Assembly: GCA_031264475.1 (NCBI GenBank)
Contig: JAISEA010000108.1
Span: forward strand, 1-23,232
Direction: 5' to 3'
Origin: Treponema sp.
GTDB lineage: Bacteria > Spirochaetota > Spirochaetia > Treponematales > Breznakiellaceae
Length of the DNA: 23,232 nucleotides
Notes under the pieces: model-generated
Told to the model about the DNA's origin: nothing
Database searches by the model: none
What the model saw: the letters and a program-made list of their open reading frames with translations, nothing else
Part shown: piece by piece, positions 1 to 7,188 of the stretch
Numbering within the stretch: the stretch's first letter is position 1
Layout: every line of letters begins with the position of its first letter
Position numbers and translations under genes: made by a program

Positions 1-172
1 CGGTATGCCATTGGGTATAGGCGGACACGAGAGCGTCCACTGCGCTTTGCGGGATGTTGGGCAAGGCGGGCGGCGTTCCGCTCGTCTTTTCGACGACGCA
101 ATCCGCGAGGTTTGCGAGATCGCTGTCAAATTCAGCGTCTCCAGCTTCGAGAAAACTACGATAATGAGCCAT
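1..172 (-). CDS. 5' part of an unrecognised protein, same family as the gene at 20897
   Basis: The reading frame is open from an ATG at 172 to the window edge (57 codons), so the gene is cut off. The start has an AAGGAG site 6 bases upstream. The protein begins MAHYRSFLEAGDAEFDSDL and continues with an IPQSAVDALVSAYTQWHT stretch. This resembles the N-terminal half of the protein at 20897 (short polar start, tryptophan-containing helix, then I-P-x-x-x-x-x-A-L). I therefore place both in one family, of unknown function. There is no signal peptide. A 21-bp tandem array lies just upstream (248-437), as it does for the gene at 20897. The opposite-strand frame here is judged a shadow because it lacks a ribosome site. 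The coding call is fairly secure; the family link is inferred from a short stretch. Confidence 0.6.
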   Translation of the reverse strand, partial: MAHYRSFLEAGDAEFDSDLANLADCVVEKTSGTPPALPNIPQSAVDALVSAYTQWHT

Positions 173-247
173 AAAAAACTCCTTTTGAAGGGGAAAGCGG
201 TAAATGGCGCTATTCCCCGTTAAACATTAAGCCGTTCCCGCGCAGGC

Positions 248-437
248 GGGAGCGATTCTTGGATAGACGGGAGCGACTCCCGGACACGCGGGAGTGACTC
301 CCGGACAGACGGGAGCGACTCCCGGACACGTGGGAGTGGTCTCCCGCATACACGGGAGCGACTCCCGGACATACGGGAATGACTCCCGGACACGCGGGAG
401 AATCTCCTGCATACGCGGGAAGGACTCCTGCGTGTCC
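248..437. repeat. 21-bp tandem array 1 (nine units)
   Basis: Nine head-to-tail units start at 248, 269, 290, 311, 332, 354, 375, 396 and 417. All are 21 bp except the fifth, which is 22. The core is GGGAGCGACTCCCGGACACG with scattered changes. Each unit contains a small imperfect palindrome (GGGAG-cga-CTCCC). Read leftward, the frame encodes a heptapeptide of the type V-R-E-S-F/L-P-x; the 22-bp unit breaks this frame, so an intact protein is doubtful. The array ends about 75 bases before the start of the leftward gene at 172. There are no unique spacers, so it is not a CRISPR. Confidence 0.9.
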
Positions 438-508
438 ATGAACAAGCGATTATTCCTGCTTGTTGGAATATGACGTTGAGCGGTGTTCGCCGACTATCAC
501 TGCAAGGA

Positions 509-600
509 TTAGCGGGCGAAGCCTGCTAGGGTTAGCAAGCGACCCTTGCTAGGATTAGCAAGCGACCCTTGCTAGGGTTAGCAAGCGAAGCCTGCTAGAG
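509..600. repeat. 23-bp tandem array (four units)
   Basis: Four 23-bp units begin at 509, 532, 555 and 578. The inner two are nearly identical and contain TAGCAAG-cgacc-CTTGCTA, a 7-bp inverted repeat with a 5-base loop. The outer two carry the variant GAAGCC in place of GACCCT. The array lies immediately downstream of the stop codon of the leftward lipoprotein gene (614), so the hairpins may act at the 3' end of that transcript. The rest of 438-613 shows no gene. Confidence 0.8.
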
Positions 601-613
601 TTGGCAAATGGCG

Positions 614-1937
614 CTATTGCGCCGCGTCCGTGATGAGCACGGCTTTGTGATCAGTGCCGTATACATAGTTACCATTCGCGGAAGTGCTTGCGGACACGCC
701 CCATGTGGAGGTGTACGCGGAGACCGCACCCGCGGGAACTCGGACGGTTATAGCACCAGAAGAGCCGGTACTCTGAAAAATACCGTAGAAGTACCCCGTG
801 CTTATAGCTGGCGGCATCGCGGGCAGGCTGACAGATGTTAGGCTCGTGCAATTGTAGAACGCATATTGGTCGATGGAGGTCGCCGCGGGCAGACTCACCG
901 ACTCTAGGCTCGCGCAACCTTGGAACGCAGAGTCGCCGATGGAGGTCGCTACAGGCAGGTTTACTGATGTAAGGCTCGTACAATAATCGGTAAACGCCCA
1001 GTCTCCGATGGTCTCAACGCCCACGCCGCTTAACGACCTCAGCGCGGTAAAAGCTTCGAACGTGGACTTATCCTTTGTTCCCGCTCTTATGCTTTTCGCC
1101 GCGTCGGGCAGGACCAGCGCCGCCACCTTGTCCGCATTCACGTCAGTTCCGGGGTCAAACGCGGTTCCGCTCATCGTACACGCGGATAGATCGAGCGAGA
1201 CGTATTTTCCTACCACCGCAATCCCGGCAAGGAGGTTTTTCCATTCACTGGTCGTAAGATTGAGCTTCAACCTCAATGCGACGGGACTAGCCGCAATGAT
1301 CCCGCCGGACGCCTTGGTAAGCTCCGTCATGTTCTGCAAGATCACGTTTACGCTTACCGTGGAGGTTGCGGTCTTACCGCCCAGCGTTACGGTTACGGTT
1401 TGCGCGCCCATTGTTTCAGCGTCGTATCCGCTTATGTTGGACAGGCTCACGCTTTCCGGCTTGGTCGTGCCGTCAGAATAGGTTCCGGTTACCTCAAGTC
1501 CACTCAGGTTCAATGCCGCGCCCGGCGCGTATACGGTCTTGGTCGGCGGACTGGTGATCGCTATTCTCTGTAAGGTCGCTTCGCCGCCGGCGCCCGTGTT
1601 CACCGTTACCGTGAAGATCGCGGTCCTGCCGTTCACTGTTACGGTTACGGTTTGCTGACCCACAGTGTTAGGGTTGTACCCACTTATGTTGGACAGAGTC
1701 ACGGTTTCCATCTTGCTTCTGCCGCCGGTGTACATTCCGGTTACCTCAATCCCGCTTATATCGAGGGCTTCACCTACGGTATACACGACTTTAGTTGGTA
1801 GGTGGGTTACCACGATGCCTTGCAGACCCAGCTCTTCCTCTGCCGAGTCCTCGGCACAGCCGAAGGGTCGCTTCAATAAAAATGGTTACGAAGAGTGCAG
1901 TCATGGCGCTCTTGCCGAAAGAATGGTATTTCTTCAT
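614..1937 (-). CDS. Ig-like/BspA-type leucine-rich-repeat lipoprotein, apparently frameshifted after the signal peptide
   Basis: This is probably a surface or periplasmic lipoprotein. The best start is the ATG at 1937, with AAGGAG 7 bases upstream. It encodes a basic n-region and hydrophobic core (MKKYHSFGKSAMTALFVTIF). That frame closes within about 50 codons. The long frame (614-1876, 420 codons) begins near it in another phase and reads F-G-C-A-E-D, a lipobox-like cysteine followed by an acidic stretch. One base lost or gained around 1860-1880 would join the two. The body has two bacterial Ig-like domains (about residues 20-95 and 100-180 of the long frame, each with a V-Y-x-x-G-x-x-L/I-x-x-S-G-x-E-V-T-G motif). 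A linker follows, then BspA-type repeats such as SIGDSAFQGCASLESVSLPAA (about 290-360). Binding or adhesion is typical of the family. The shift could be a true mutation, phase variation or an assembly error. Confidence 0.75.
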
Positions 1938-2011
1938 TCTGTTACTCCTTCATTCTTCGTATTTGATTTACGCGACCGTTCAGGCACGGATGCGCGAGGG
2001 GACGCATATAT

Positions 2012-2043
2012 AAAAAGCCCGTGTCGGTATGACCGGCAGGCTT
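2012..2043 (-). terminator. Leftward hairpin with T-run upstream of the lipoprotein gene
   Basis: Read leftward, AAGCCTG pairs with CGGGCTT (one G-U), enclosing CGGT-cat-ACCG, and is followed by five T. This has the form of an intrinsic terminator. It lies about 75 bases upstream of the ATG at 1937, so it either ends a leftward transcript from the repeat region or attenuates the lipoprotein gene. No clear promoter was found between it and the start codon. Confidence 0.45.
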
Positions 2044-2088
2044 GAAGAATGAGGCGTTTGCGCTGGATAGGATATATAATTACATCAC

Positions 2089-2099
2089 GGGGGGGGGGG
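2089..2099. repeat. Homopolymer tract of 11 G
   Basis: Eleven consecutive G, followed by six A, lie about 150 bp upstream of the lipoprotein start at 1937 and next to an AT-rich stretch (2070-2085). Tracts of this length slip readily during replication. The position suggests a possible effect on transcription of the leftward gene, but no promoter elements can be assigned with confidence. Confidence 0.9.
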
Positions 2100-2104
2100 A
2101 AAAA

Positions 2105-2524
2105 ATCAGCGCGGCAAAGAACAAATAGCAATGAGCAATTAGTAATGAGAAAAGAAAACCAGCGGCAGACTTCGCACGTCATGCCCCGATGCCTGCCACC
2201 ACCGCCCGTCTTTCCTCCTTGCTCTTTCCTCTGACACCCGCACCTCTGCCACCGCCACCCGTCTCTCCTCTTGGGGAAGCCGGTGTCTGACACCAAAGTT
2301 AAAATACGCTCCACGCGGAGACTCCTTCCTAACAACGAGTAGGTTGCGCTTGTTTACAAGCGCAACCGTCATGACGGGGACAGCGGTACTTCCTTTCGTA
2401 CAACACCCCGTGTGAAGTCGTTAAACACCCGAAGGGTGTGCAAGCGCAACCGTCAAGTCAGTGGAAGCGGGTCCCCCTTTCAAATAAAACCCCGTGTGAA
2501 GTATTTAAACACCCGAAGGGTGTT
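2105..2524 (-). repeat. Composite intergenic repeat, copy 1 (leftward)
   Basis: This belongs to the composite family with copies at 3648, 4085, 10067, 12372 and 19674. Read leftward it starts with the hairpin AACACCC-ttc-GGGTGTT (2508-2524). Then come TTTAAATACTTCACACGGGG, a GAAAGGGGG block, CCGCTTCCACTGACTTGACG and a CTTGCACACC block. The first half then repeats from about 2430. After that come a CGCTTGTAAACAAGCG palindrome, purine-rich sequence and a low-complexity stretch of the TTAGTAATGAG type. It fills the space between the lipoprotein gene and tRNA-Ala. Short frames here are judged non-coding because the same DNA recurs in other frames and contexts. Confidence 0.8.
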
Positions 2525-2551
2525 GACAAAAAATTGTGATTAGTGTATAAT
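2523..2551 (+). promoter_or_regulatory. Consensus promoter of tRNA-Ala
   Basis: TTGACA (2523-2528), a 17-bp spacer and TATAAT (2546-2551) match the housekeeping consensus exactly, 12 bases before the tRNA. The first two bases of the -35 box are also the last two of the repeat hairpin (2508-2524). Confidence 0.9.
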
Positions 2552-2563
2552 AAAGAAGATTTT

Positions 2564-2637
2564 GGGGGTGTAGCTCAGTTGGCTAGAGCGTTTGAATGGC
2601 ATTCAAAAGGTCAGGGGTTCAATTCCCCTCACCTCCA
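2564..2637 (+). tRNA. tRNA-Ala (anticodon GGC)
   Basis: A full cloverleaf can be drawn. The acceptor stem is GGGGGTG/CACCTCC with one G-U pair. The D arm is GCTC...GAGC, the anticodon stem TTTGA/TCAAA has loop ATGGCAT, and the T arm is AGGGG-TTCAATT-CCCCT. The discriminator is A and CCA is not encoded. The last 19 bases overlap the 3' end of the convergent gene at 2619-3338. Confidence 0.95.
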
Positions 2638-3338
2638 AAACTCCCTCCTTCCGCGTTTTTTCCTAATTCCCTAGCTCTTCTTACCAATTTCTCAACATCC
2701 TTTACACTCGAATCCGCGAATGTATTCCAGTGTGGATCAAGACAGTGCCCCGCCTTAAATACCCTGAACAACCACGGAGCTTCGTCTACTAAAGGCGCAA
2801 GCGCGTCCACATCCACCTCATCCACATTCGGCAAGGCAAGCGTGCGGAATTCATGGGCTACGCCGAAGTCGTGAATAAGAGCCGCGCTTTGTTTCAAGGC
2901 GCTTCCAACGGACGTGGGACTTGCCTCGCTCGCGGGGTGGAGGAGGAGACCGTCGTAGCGATCTGGCGCAAACTTGAGGTCAAGCGCGATGTAATCAGGC
3001 GGGGTTTCCCGCAAGACCGCCTCCAACGCCGCTGGATTCACGCCGTTTGTGTCGAGTTTGACCGGTAAGCCCATTGCTTTTACAGCCGCTATAATACCCG
3101 TCAAGCCTGTATACAGAGTGGGTTCACCCCCGCTCAAGACGACTCCGCCGAGCACGGCGCGTCTTTTCCGTATGTGCGCGAAGGCTTGGTCGAGCGATAG
3201 TACGTCTTTGACTTCGCCTGTCGCTAATTCGTGGTTGTGGCACCAGGGACAGCGCAGGTTACATCCTATGAAGAAGATAACGGCCGCTATCTTCTTGGGG
3301 TAGTCTACGAGGCTGGTTTTCTGCAAGGTTACGTTCAT
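2619..3338 (-). CDS. Radical SAM activating protein, anaerobic ribonucleotide-reductase activase type
   Basis: 239 residues. This is a short radical SAM protein of the glycyl-radical-enzyme activase group. The [4Fe-4S] motif is C-NLR-C-PW-C (about residues 26-33). A GGE motif (VVLSGGEPTLY, about 66-76) binds SAM, and DTNG and LDLK follow at the usual places. Proteins of this length and pattern are usually named anaerobic NTP-reductase activating protein (NrdG2 type) and would put a glycyl radical on a partner such as NrdD. No partner gene lies in the window, so the substrate is inferred. The ATG has no Shine-Dalgarno site and sits 6 bases after a -10 box. The C-terminal six or so codons lie on the complement of tRNA-Ala, so the last residues (GGEGN) are dictated by the T arm. 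Confidence 0.85.
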   Translation of the reverse strand: MNVTLQKTSLVDYPKKIAAVIFFIGCNLRCPWCHNHELATGEVKDVLSLDQAFAHIRKRRAVLGGVVLSGGEPTLYTGLTGIIAAVKAMGLPVKLDTNGVNPAALEAVLRETPPDYIALDLKFAPDRYDGLLLHPASEASPTSVGSALKQSAALIHDFGVAHEFRTLALPNVDEVDVDALAPLVDEAPWLFRVFKAGHCLDPHWNTFADSSVKDVEKLVRRARELGKNAEGGSFGGEGN

Positions 3339-3344
3339 GCTTTT

Positions 3345-3373
3345 ATTCTACCGTAATGAAGGGGGAAATACAA
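3345..3373 (-). promoter_or_regulatory. Promoter of the radical SAM gene, probably giving a leaderless mRNA
   Basis: Read leftward: TTGTAT (3373-3368), a 17-bp spacer and TAGAAT (3350-3345), then only 6 bases to the ATG at 3338. Transcription would start at or next to the start codon, and no Shine-Dalgarno sequence is present. Confidence 0.6.
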
Positions 3374-3416
3374 CGCCGTCTTGTTGGGCTAAAAAACAAA
3401 ATAACGCGCCTATCGC

Positions 3417-3445
3417 TTGACATGTTTTCGTTTTTCATATATACT
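3417..3445 (+). promoter_or_regulatory. Promoter of the tRNA-Ser pair
   Basis: TTGACA (3417-3422), a 17-bp spacer and TATACT (3440-3445) lie 13 bases before the first tRNA-Ser. With the terminator at 3721, this defines a two-tRNA transcription unit. Confidence 0.85.
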
Positions 3446-3458
3446 CCATTTGACTTGA

Positions 3459-3544
3459 GGAGCGGTGTCCGAGTGGTTGAAGGAGACGGTCTCGAAAACC
3501 GTTGAACCTATCGGGTTCCGGGGGTTCGAATCCCCCCTGCTCCG
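3459..3544 (+). tRNA. tRNA-Ser (anticodon CGA)
   Basis: Class II tRNA with a long variable arm. The acceptor stem is GGAGCGG/CTGCTCC. The anticodon stem ACGGT/ACCGT has loop CTCGAAA (anticodon CGA). The T arm is GGGGG-TTCGAAT-CCCCC and the discriminator is G. It reads UCG codons. CCA is not encoded. Confidence 0.95.
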
Positions 3545-3556
3545 CCTTTTAGTTTT

Positions 3557-3644
3557 GGAGAGATGTCCGAGCGGCCGAAGGAGCACGATTGGAAGTCGTG
3601 TGTGCCTCTAAAGGGTACCGTGGGTTCAAATCCCACTCTCTCCG
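3557..3644 (+). tRNA. tRNA-Ser (anticodon GGA)
   Basis: Second class II tRNA, 12 bases after the first. The acceptor stem is GGAGAGA/TCTCTCC. The anticodon stem CACGA/TCGTG has loop TTGGAAG (anticodon GGA). The variable arm is long and the discriminator is G. It reads UCC/UCU. A composite repeat begins 3 bases after its end. Confidence 0.95.
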
Positions 3645-3647
3645 TCC

Positions 3648-3893
3648 CACGCGAGGCGTGTTTAAATACTTCCTAATGGGTTGTTATTAGAAAGGGGGTC
3701 TCCGCTGACCCCGACACGAGGGAACTACGCTTATAAGTAGCGTGGTTCCTTTTTTTTAGGCAAAATAATCAGGATGGGGGCGCTATTTCCTAAACGAAGA
3801 TGGCACACAGTCGCCTTCCTGTCGCGCCCCCCCTGTCTCCAGCCCGCCCCGCACGGTGGGTTTAAAAGGGGCGGTCTTCCGCCACCCCCCCAA
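3648..3893 (+). repeat. Composite intergenic repeat, copy 2 (rightward, compact)
   Basis: It starts with the hairpin CACGC-gag-GCGTG (3648-3660), a compensated variant of CACCC-gaa-GGGTG in other copies. TTTAAATACTTC, a TTATTAGAAAGGGGG block and CCGCTGACCCCGACACGAGG follow, then a CGCTTATAAGTAGCG palindrome that here is part of a terminator. The last module is bounded by GGGGGCGC (3776-3783) and GCGCCCCC (3824-3831) and ends in GGTCTTCCGCCACCCCC. That last module recurs at 10067-10165 (inverted) and about 20092-20188. The low-complexity block of the longer copies is missing. Confidence 0.75.
3721..3757 (+). terminator. Intrinsic terminator of the tRNA-Ser unit
   Basis: GGAACTACGC pairs with GCGTGGTTCC (10 bp, one G-U) around a 9-base loop, followed by eight T. 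It is the strongest intrinsic terminator in the window and it lies inside repeat copy 2. Confidence 0.85.
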
Positions 3894-4084
3894 AAAAATC
3901 CGTAAACTATTTAACCCAAATTTTTTACGCCGCCGCCATTCGGTATGTTTTTGTGTACCCTAACGCTTCCTATGCCGTTATAAAATATTCCGATTATAAT
4001 CGCTAATGTCTACAGTATAATTTCTAATCATGCCGTTATAATGAGAAATATCCTTTGATAGAATAAAGTTTAAGAAATCTTAAA

Positions 4085-4449
4085 GTGGAGCGGCTGGAAT
4101 AGCAGTTAGCAGTTAGTAATTAGCAAAGAGGAAAGCGAGACGTGCGGCGGTATCTGACAACGCGGATGCTCCCTTGTTTACAAGCGTGGTTCCGTCCTGT
4201 CGGAGTCAGGGGGCGTGGTGTCAGACGTGCGGTGTCAGAGCGTCCTGCTCCGCCCCTTCTTCTAATAACGAGTAGGTTCCACTTGCAAGGCAAGCGCACC
4301 CTTCGGGTGTTTTAAAGCGTCCTGCTCCGCCCTTTCTTCTAACAATGAGTAGGTTCCGCTTGCGTGCAAGCGTAACCGTCAAGTCAGTGGAAGCGGCGCC
4401 CCCTTTCTTATAACAACCCGTGTGAAGTATTTAAACACCTGAAAGGTGT
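4085..4449 (-). repeat. Composite intergenic repeat, copy 3 (leftward); overlaps the end of the omptin-like gene
   Basis: Read leftward from 4449: hairpin ACACCT-ttc-AGGTGT, TTTAAATACTTCACACGGG, TTATAAGAAAGGGGGCGCCG, CTTCCACTGACTTGACGG and a CGCTTGCACGCAAGCG palindrome. A partial second unit with another CACCC/GGGTG hairpin follows (near 4305-4317). Then come GTCAGATACCGC and a low-complexity TTAGCAGTTAGTAATTAGC block (about 4100-4130). The hairpin encodes the last residues and provides the stop codon of the gene at 4431. The AT-rich stretch 3894-4084 between copies 2 and 3 has several TATAAT-like words but no gene that I can support. Confidence 0.75.
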
Positions 4450-5384
4450 ATTTTGATTGTTAGTCCTGTCTCTATGAAAGAAAAGCCTCCTCCTGCAACG
4501 CCAGACTCGATGTAGCGGTTATTTGTCTTTGTATAGGTTGATCCAGACGCGCCTGCCGTGTATTTATAGGAGAAAAACAGGGCGGTCGTGAAACGCGAGA
4601 CAGCAAAACTTAACTCGGCTTTTGGTTCAAGGAAAAATCCGCCTTTAAGATAGTCGTAGAACTCATTGCCGTAAGAGTAGGCGAGGTGTGTATCGTGCGC
4701 CACGCCAGAGATAAACGGACTTGCATTGAAAGCAAGATATATCTGGAAAGCGCCCAGCGGAAGAGCTAACGACGCTCCCAATCCCCCAATGAACCACATC
4801 TGTTTATAGTTGATAGCCGCCCCTGTATAAGGCTTCTTGGGAAGAGAGTCGCTCCACGTATCGGTGTAGGAGGAGGTGTATTGATAATAACCATCTCTGG
4901 ATTCAAAGGCAAAGTCTACGAATAAAACCGTGCCGTATACCTTAAAGACAAATATCTTGAAAAGCGGGAAGGAAACACCCGCGTCAAGATTGAGGATAAG
5001 GGCGTTTTGTGTGTAGTTCTGATGTTGGGAATAATTGGTAAGTTGTCCGTAGATTCCTGCCCAATCTCTGTCTTCCATGACACCTGAGTCCGCGTTCACG
5101 CCGTATTTCAGCGTAGCTTCGGTGAAGAAACCAAAGCCATCTAAGAGATTACGCCTCTCGAAGTTCATGGAAACACCCCAGAATAAGAGAGGTTCCATAT
5201 CCCAGAGTAATTGGCTCAGATAATCGCGTGAGTCATCGCCTTTATAGAGGATTTCCTCGACCTGTCCGTAAAAAACGCCGAAAGACGCGCTACTTGAAGC
5301 CAAATAGAGCGATTCTGCATGAGTGGAAAATAGAGGGAGAAGCATATTGTAAAATATCCAAAAAAGCATTATATTTTTTATCAT
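4431..5384 (-). CDS. Omptin-family outer-membrane protease
   Basis: 317 residues from the ATG at 5384, which has AAAGGA 6 bases upstream; the frame is open further upstream but without a ribosome site. A signal peptide of about 23 residues ends in STHA|ES. The rest is rich in alternating aromatic and glycine segments, as in an outer-membrane beta-barrel. Omptin landmarks fall in order: MEDRDW (103-108; compare M-V-D-Q-D-W with Asp83/Asp85 in OmpT), ESRDGYYQYTSS (161-172), INYKQ (191-195; OmpT has GYKQ) and HDTH (230-233; OmpT Asp210/His212). All four catalytic-type residues are therefore present. Omptins (peptidase family A26) cut between basic residues at the cell surface. Length matches OmpT (about 297 mature). 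The last five residues are encoded by a repeat hairpin. Family call is good; activity is inferred. Confidence 0.75.
   Translation of the reverse strand: MIKNIMLFWIFYNMLLPLFSTHAESLYLASSSASFGVFYGQVEEILYKGDDSRDYLSQLLWDMEPLLFWGVSMNFERRNLLDGFGFFTEATLKYGVNADSGVMEDRDWAGIYGQLTNYSQHQNYTQNALILNLDAGVSFPLFKIFVFKVYGTVLFVDFAFESRDGYYQYTSSYTDTWSDSLPKKPYTGAAINYKQMWFIGGLGASLALPLGAFQIYLAFNASPFISGVAHDTHLAYSYGNEFYDYLKGGFFLEPKAELSFAVSRFTTALFFSYKYTAGASGSTYTKTNNRYIESGVAGGGFSFIETGLTIKIHLSGV
5347..5375 (+). promoter_or_regulatory. Possible promoter of the SH3-like gene, inside the omptin-like gene
   Basis: TTGTAA (5347-5352), a 17-bp spacer and TATATT (5370-5375), then 7 bases to the ATG at 5383. If used, it gives a leaderless or nearly leaderless mRNA, which would explain the absence of a Shine-Dalgarno site. 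The stretch is AT-rich, so a chance match is possible. Confidence 0.4.
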
Positions 5385-5778
5385 GTACTTTCCTTTCTTT
5401 AAGATAGTCGGCGCCGCGGTGCCGCCCTCTGTAATCGCCTTCATTATACTCTTTTCTTGCGTCCAGGTACAAGACAACTTCTCCATTATACCGCCCCCTA
5501 CCTTCCCCTTGTCAAGGGCTGTCATAGGTTACGGAGTTATTCTTCCTTCTTATACAAACCTCGTAAGCGAACCTGCCCTCGGTAGTTTCTCACGAGGTTA
5601 TATGCGGCGAGGAACCGTCGTTAGCGTGCTTGAACGTAAAGCCATTCAGAAGCAGGACGCAATAGAATCATGGGTATTCATCGAAGGCGGCTACAAGGGA
5701 TGGTTGAACGAGGAGCGCGTCTTCATCTATGACCACAAAGTTCAAGCAATAACCGCTTCAAATATGATGGATCAATGA
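5383..5778 (+). CDS. Small SH3-like lipoprotein, partner of the DUF445 gene
   Basis: 131 residues. A hydrophobic stretch ends in the lipobox-like I-L-F-S-C (Cys about 26), so it is probably an exported lipoprotein. The C-terminal part (about 50-115) has the pattern of a bacterial SH3 domain: an N-terminal strand with S-E-P-A-L-G, R-R-G-T-V-V-S-V-L-E, W-V-F-I-E and G-Y-K-G-W-L-N. Such domains usually bind peptidoglycan or protein. The stop overlaps the DUF445 start by four bases (ATGA), so the two are translationally coupled. The ATG at 5383 lies in CATG, shared with the start of the leftward omptin-like gene, and has no ribosome site. A GTG at 5419 is an alternative start but would leave a signal without positive charge. 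Confidence 0.65.
   Translation: MYFPFFKIVGAAVPPSVIAFIILFSCVQVQDNFSIIPPPTFPLSRAVIGYGVILPSYTNLVSEPALGSFSRGYMRRGTVVSVLERKAIQKQDAIESWVFIEGGYKGWLNEERVFIYDHKVQAITASNMMDQ
5485..5515 (-). promoter_or_regulatory. Promoter of the omptin-like gene
   Basis: Read leftward: TTGACA (5515-5510), a 19-bp spacer and TATAAT (5490-5485), giving a leader of about 95 bases. A second TATAAT lies at 5448-5443 with a weaker -35. Both lie inside the divergent SH3-like gene. Confidence 0.5.
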
Positions 5779-7139
5779 AAACAATCTTATTCTGGCTGAT
5801 ACCGCCGATCATCGGCGCGGTCATCGGTTACGTTACGAACGCTATCGCTATCAAAATGCTCTTTCGTCCCCTCAAAGAGGTGCGTCTTGGTAAATGGCGG
5901 CTTCCTTTCACACCGGGTATACTTCCTCGCCAACGCCGTCAGCTCGCGCAGAGCATAGGGCGTATGGTTGAACGGGAGCTTCTTACGCCTGAAATCGTCC
6001 GCGCGCGCCTTGCCCAGGAAGACGTGCGAATGAGTGTCAAGAACAGCGCGGCGACTTTCACGGGTAAGCTGTTGTCAACTCGTATAATGGAGCTGTCTCT
6101 TGACAAGACGAGTCCGGTCATTGGCGATGTATTGAAAAGCCTTTTTCAATCGCCGCTTGCCACCTCTATTCTCGACGAAGCTTTCAGTTTTATTACAAAG
6201 AACGTTGAGAAGAATGAGTTCTTCAGTAAGAATCTCCGCGAGATAATGGGTGATGAAAAGGTAAGCGCTTGGGGAAAAAGGGCGAGCGAGGCGGTGAGTG
6301 CCTATGTAATGGCAAACAGTAATGTAATCTCTGAACAAAGTACCGTTGTCTTTGCTAATAACTTCTCGCAACTTACGGATGCGTGTATCAGCTTCTTGCA
6401 ACGGAGCGATGTCCATAAAGAGCTTGAAACGCATGGGCGTGTCTTCCTCAATAGCGCTATCCGAAAGTTGAGTCTAACTCAACGTTTTTTCTTATCGCTA
6501 GGGCAGTATGACGAAAAGCTCTCTGAAAGGATGCCGGAAATCATAGACGATCTTATCCGTCAGCTTTATTCTTTGTTTTCTAATAGCGAGAATAGACAGC
6601 GTTTGATGATGTTTTTTGCCATCAACACAGAGCGGCTCTTGTCAAATAGCGGATCGCAGGTTGCAAACATTGTTGAAAGTTTTCTTTCCGCCCAGGCTGA
6701 TAAGCCATTGAAGGAGCTTCTGCAAGGCATCAAGAAAGAGGATATGCAGGTCTTATGGCAAAAAACCCTTGATGTCATGCGGGATTCTTTGAGTAACTCG
6801 TCTGTTTTCACGGGCTTTCTCAAAGAGTTGCTCGAAAAACACAGGGATACGGTTGTTGCGTCCTTCTTCCCTATTACTGCGGAACAAAAGGACGCGCTTG
6901 ACGCTTTCATTGCAGAGAAGGTACTGTTGCTCGCTGACGAGCAAATTGGGAATGCGCTTGCCTCTATCAATGTGATGGCTTTAGTCGCGGATCGTATCGA
7001 CGCATTGGACATGATTGAGGTGGAGCATATCATTCTGGATATTATGGCAAATCAACTCAAATGGATAAACGTCTTCGGCGCGATACTTGGCGCTCTTATC
7101 GGGGTCTTCCAATCTTTGTTTACATGGTTGATTAGCTAA
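5775..7139 (+). CDS. DUF445-family membrane protein
   Basis: 454 residues with one membrane segment at each end. The N-terminal segment contains the family signature [19 protein letters not shown] (about 14-33), and the C-terminal one is residues 430-453 ([19 protein letters not shown]). Between them lies a long, charged, mostly helical domain. This is the architecture of DUF445 (YheB/YtlP-like) proteins. Their role is not settled; an envelope function is usually assumed. The start codon is within the overlapping ATGA of the SH3-like gene. deoD follows after 49 bases and may be co-transcribed. Confidence 0.8.
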   Translation: MKTILFWLIPPIIGAVIGYVTNAIAIKMLFRPLKEVRLGKWRLPFTPGILPRQRRQLAQSIGRMVERELLTPEIVRARLAQEDVRMSVKNSAATFTGKLLSTRIMELSLDKTSPVIGDVLKSLFQSPLATSILDEAFSFITKNVEKNEFFSKNLREIMGDEKVSAWGKRASEAVSAYVMANSNVISEQSTVVFANNFSQLTDACISFLQRSDVHKELETHGRVFLNSAIRKLSLTQRFFLSLGQYDEKLSERMPEIIDDLIRQLYSLFSNSENRQRLMMFFAINTERLLSNSGSQVANIVESFLSAQADKPLKELLQGIKKEDMQVLWQKTLDVMRDSLSNSSVFTGFLKELLEKHRDTVVASFFPITAEQKDALDAFIAEKVLLLADEQIGNALASINVMALVADRIDALDMIEVEHIILDIMANQLKWINVFGAILGALIGVFQSLFTWLIS

Positions 7140-7188
7140 CTACCGAGTCTATGGGTTTCTTATATTTAGAAAATTATTTGGAGGTTTT

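Noticed and set aside
227..445. Leftward reading frame over array 1
   Set aside because: The 22-bp unit changes the repeat frame midway, and no start signal is visible.
1008..1481. Rightward reading frame inside the lipoprotein gene
   Set aside because: Antisense shadow of the Ig-like domains; no ribosome site.
1934..2372. Small leftward frames at 1934-2335 and 2139-2372
   Set aside because: They lie in composite repeat DNA that recurs in other frames; no start signals.
3776..3893. Insertion sequence ends (GGGGGCGC inverted repeats)
   Set aside because: The inner part is only about 40 bp, there is no transposase and target duplications could not be seen; kept as a module of the composite repeat.
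3894..4084. Promoters at the several TATAAT-like words
   Set aside because: The stretch is AT-rich, -35 boxes are poor and no gene follows in either direction at a suitable distance.
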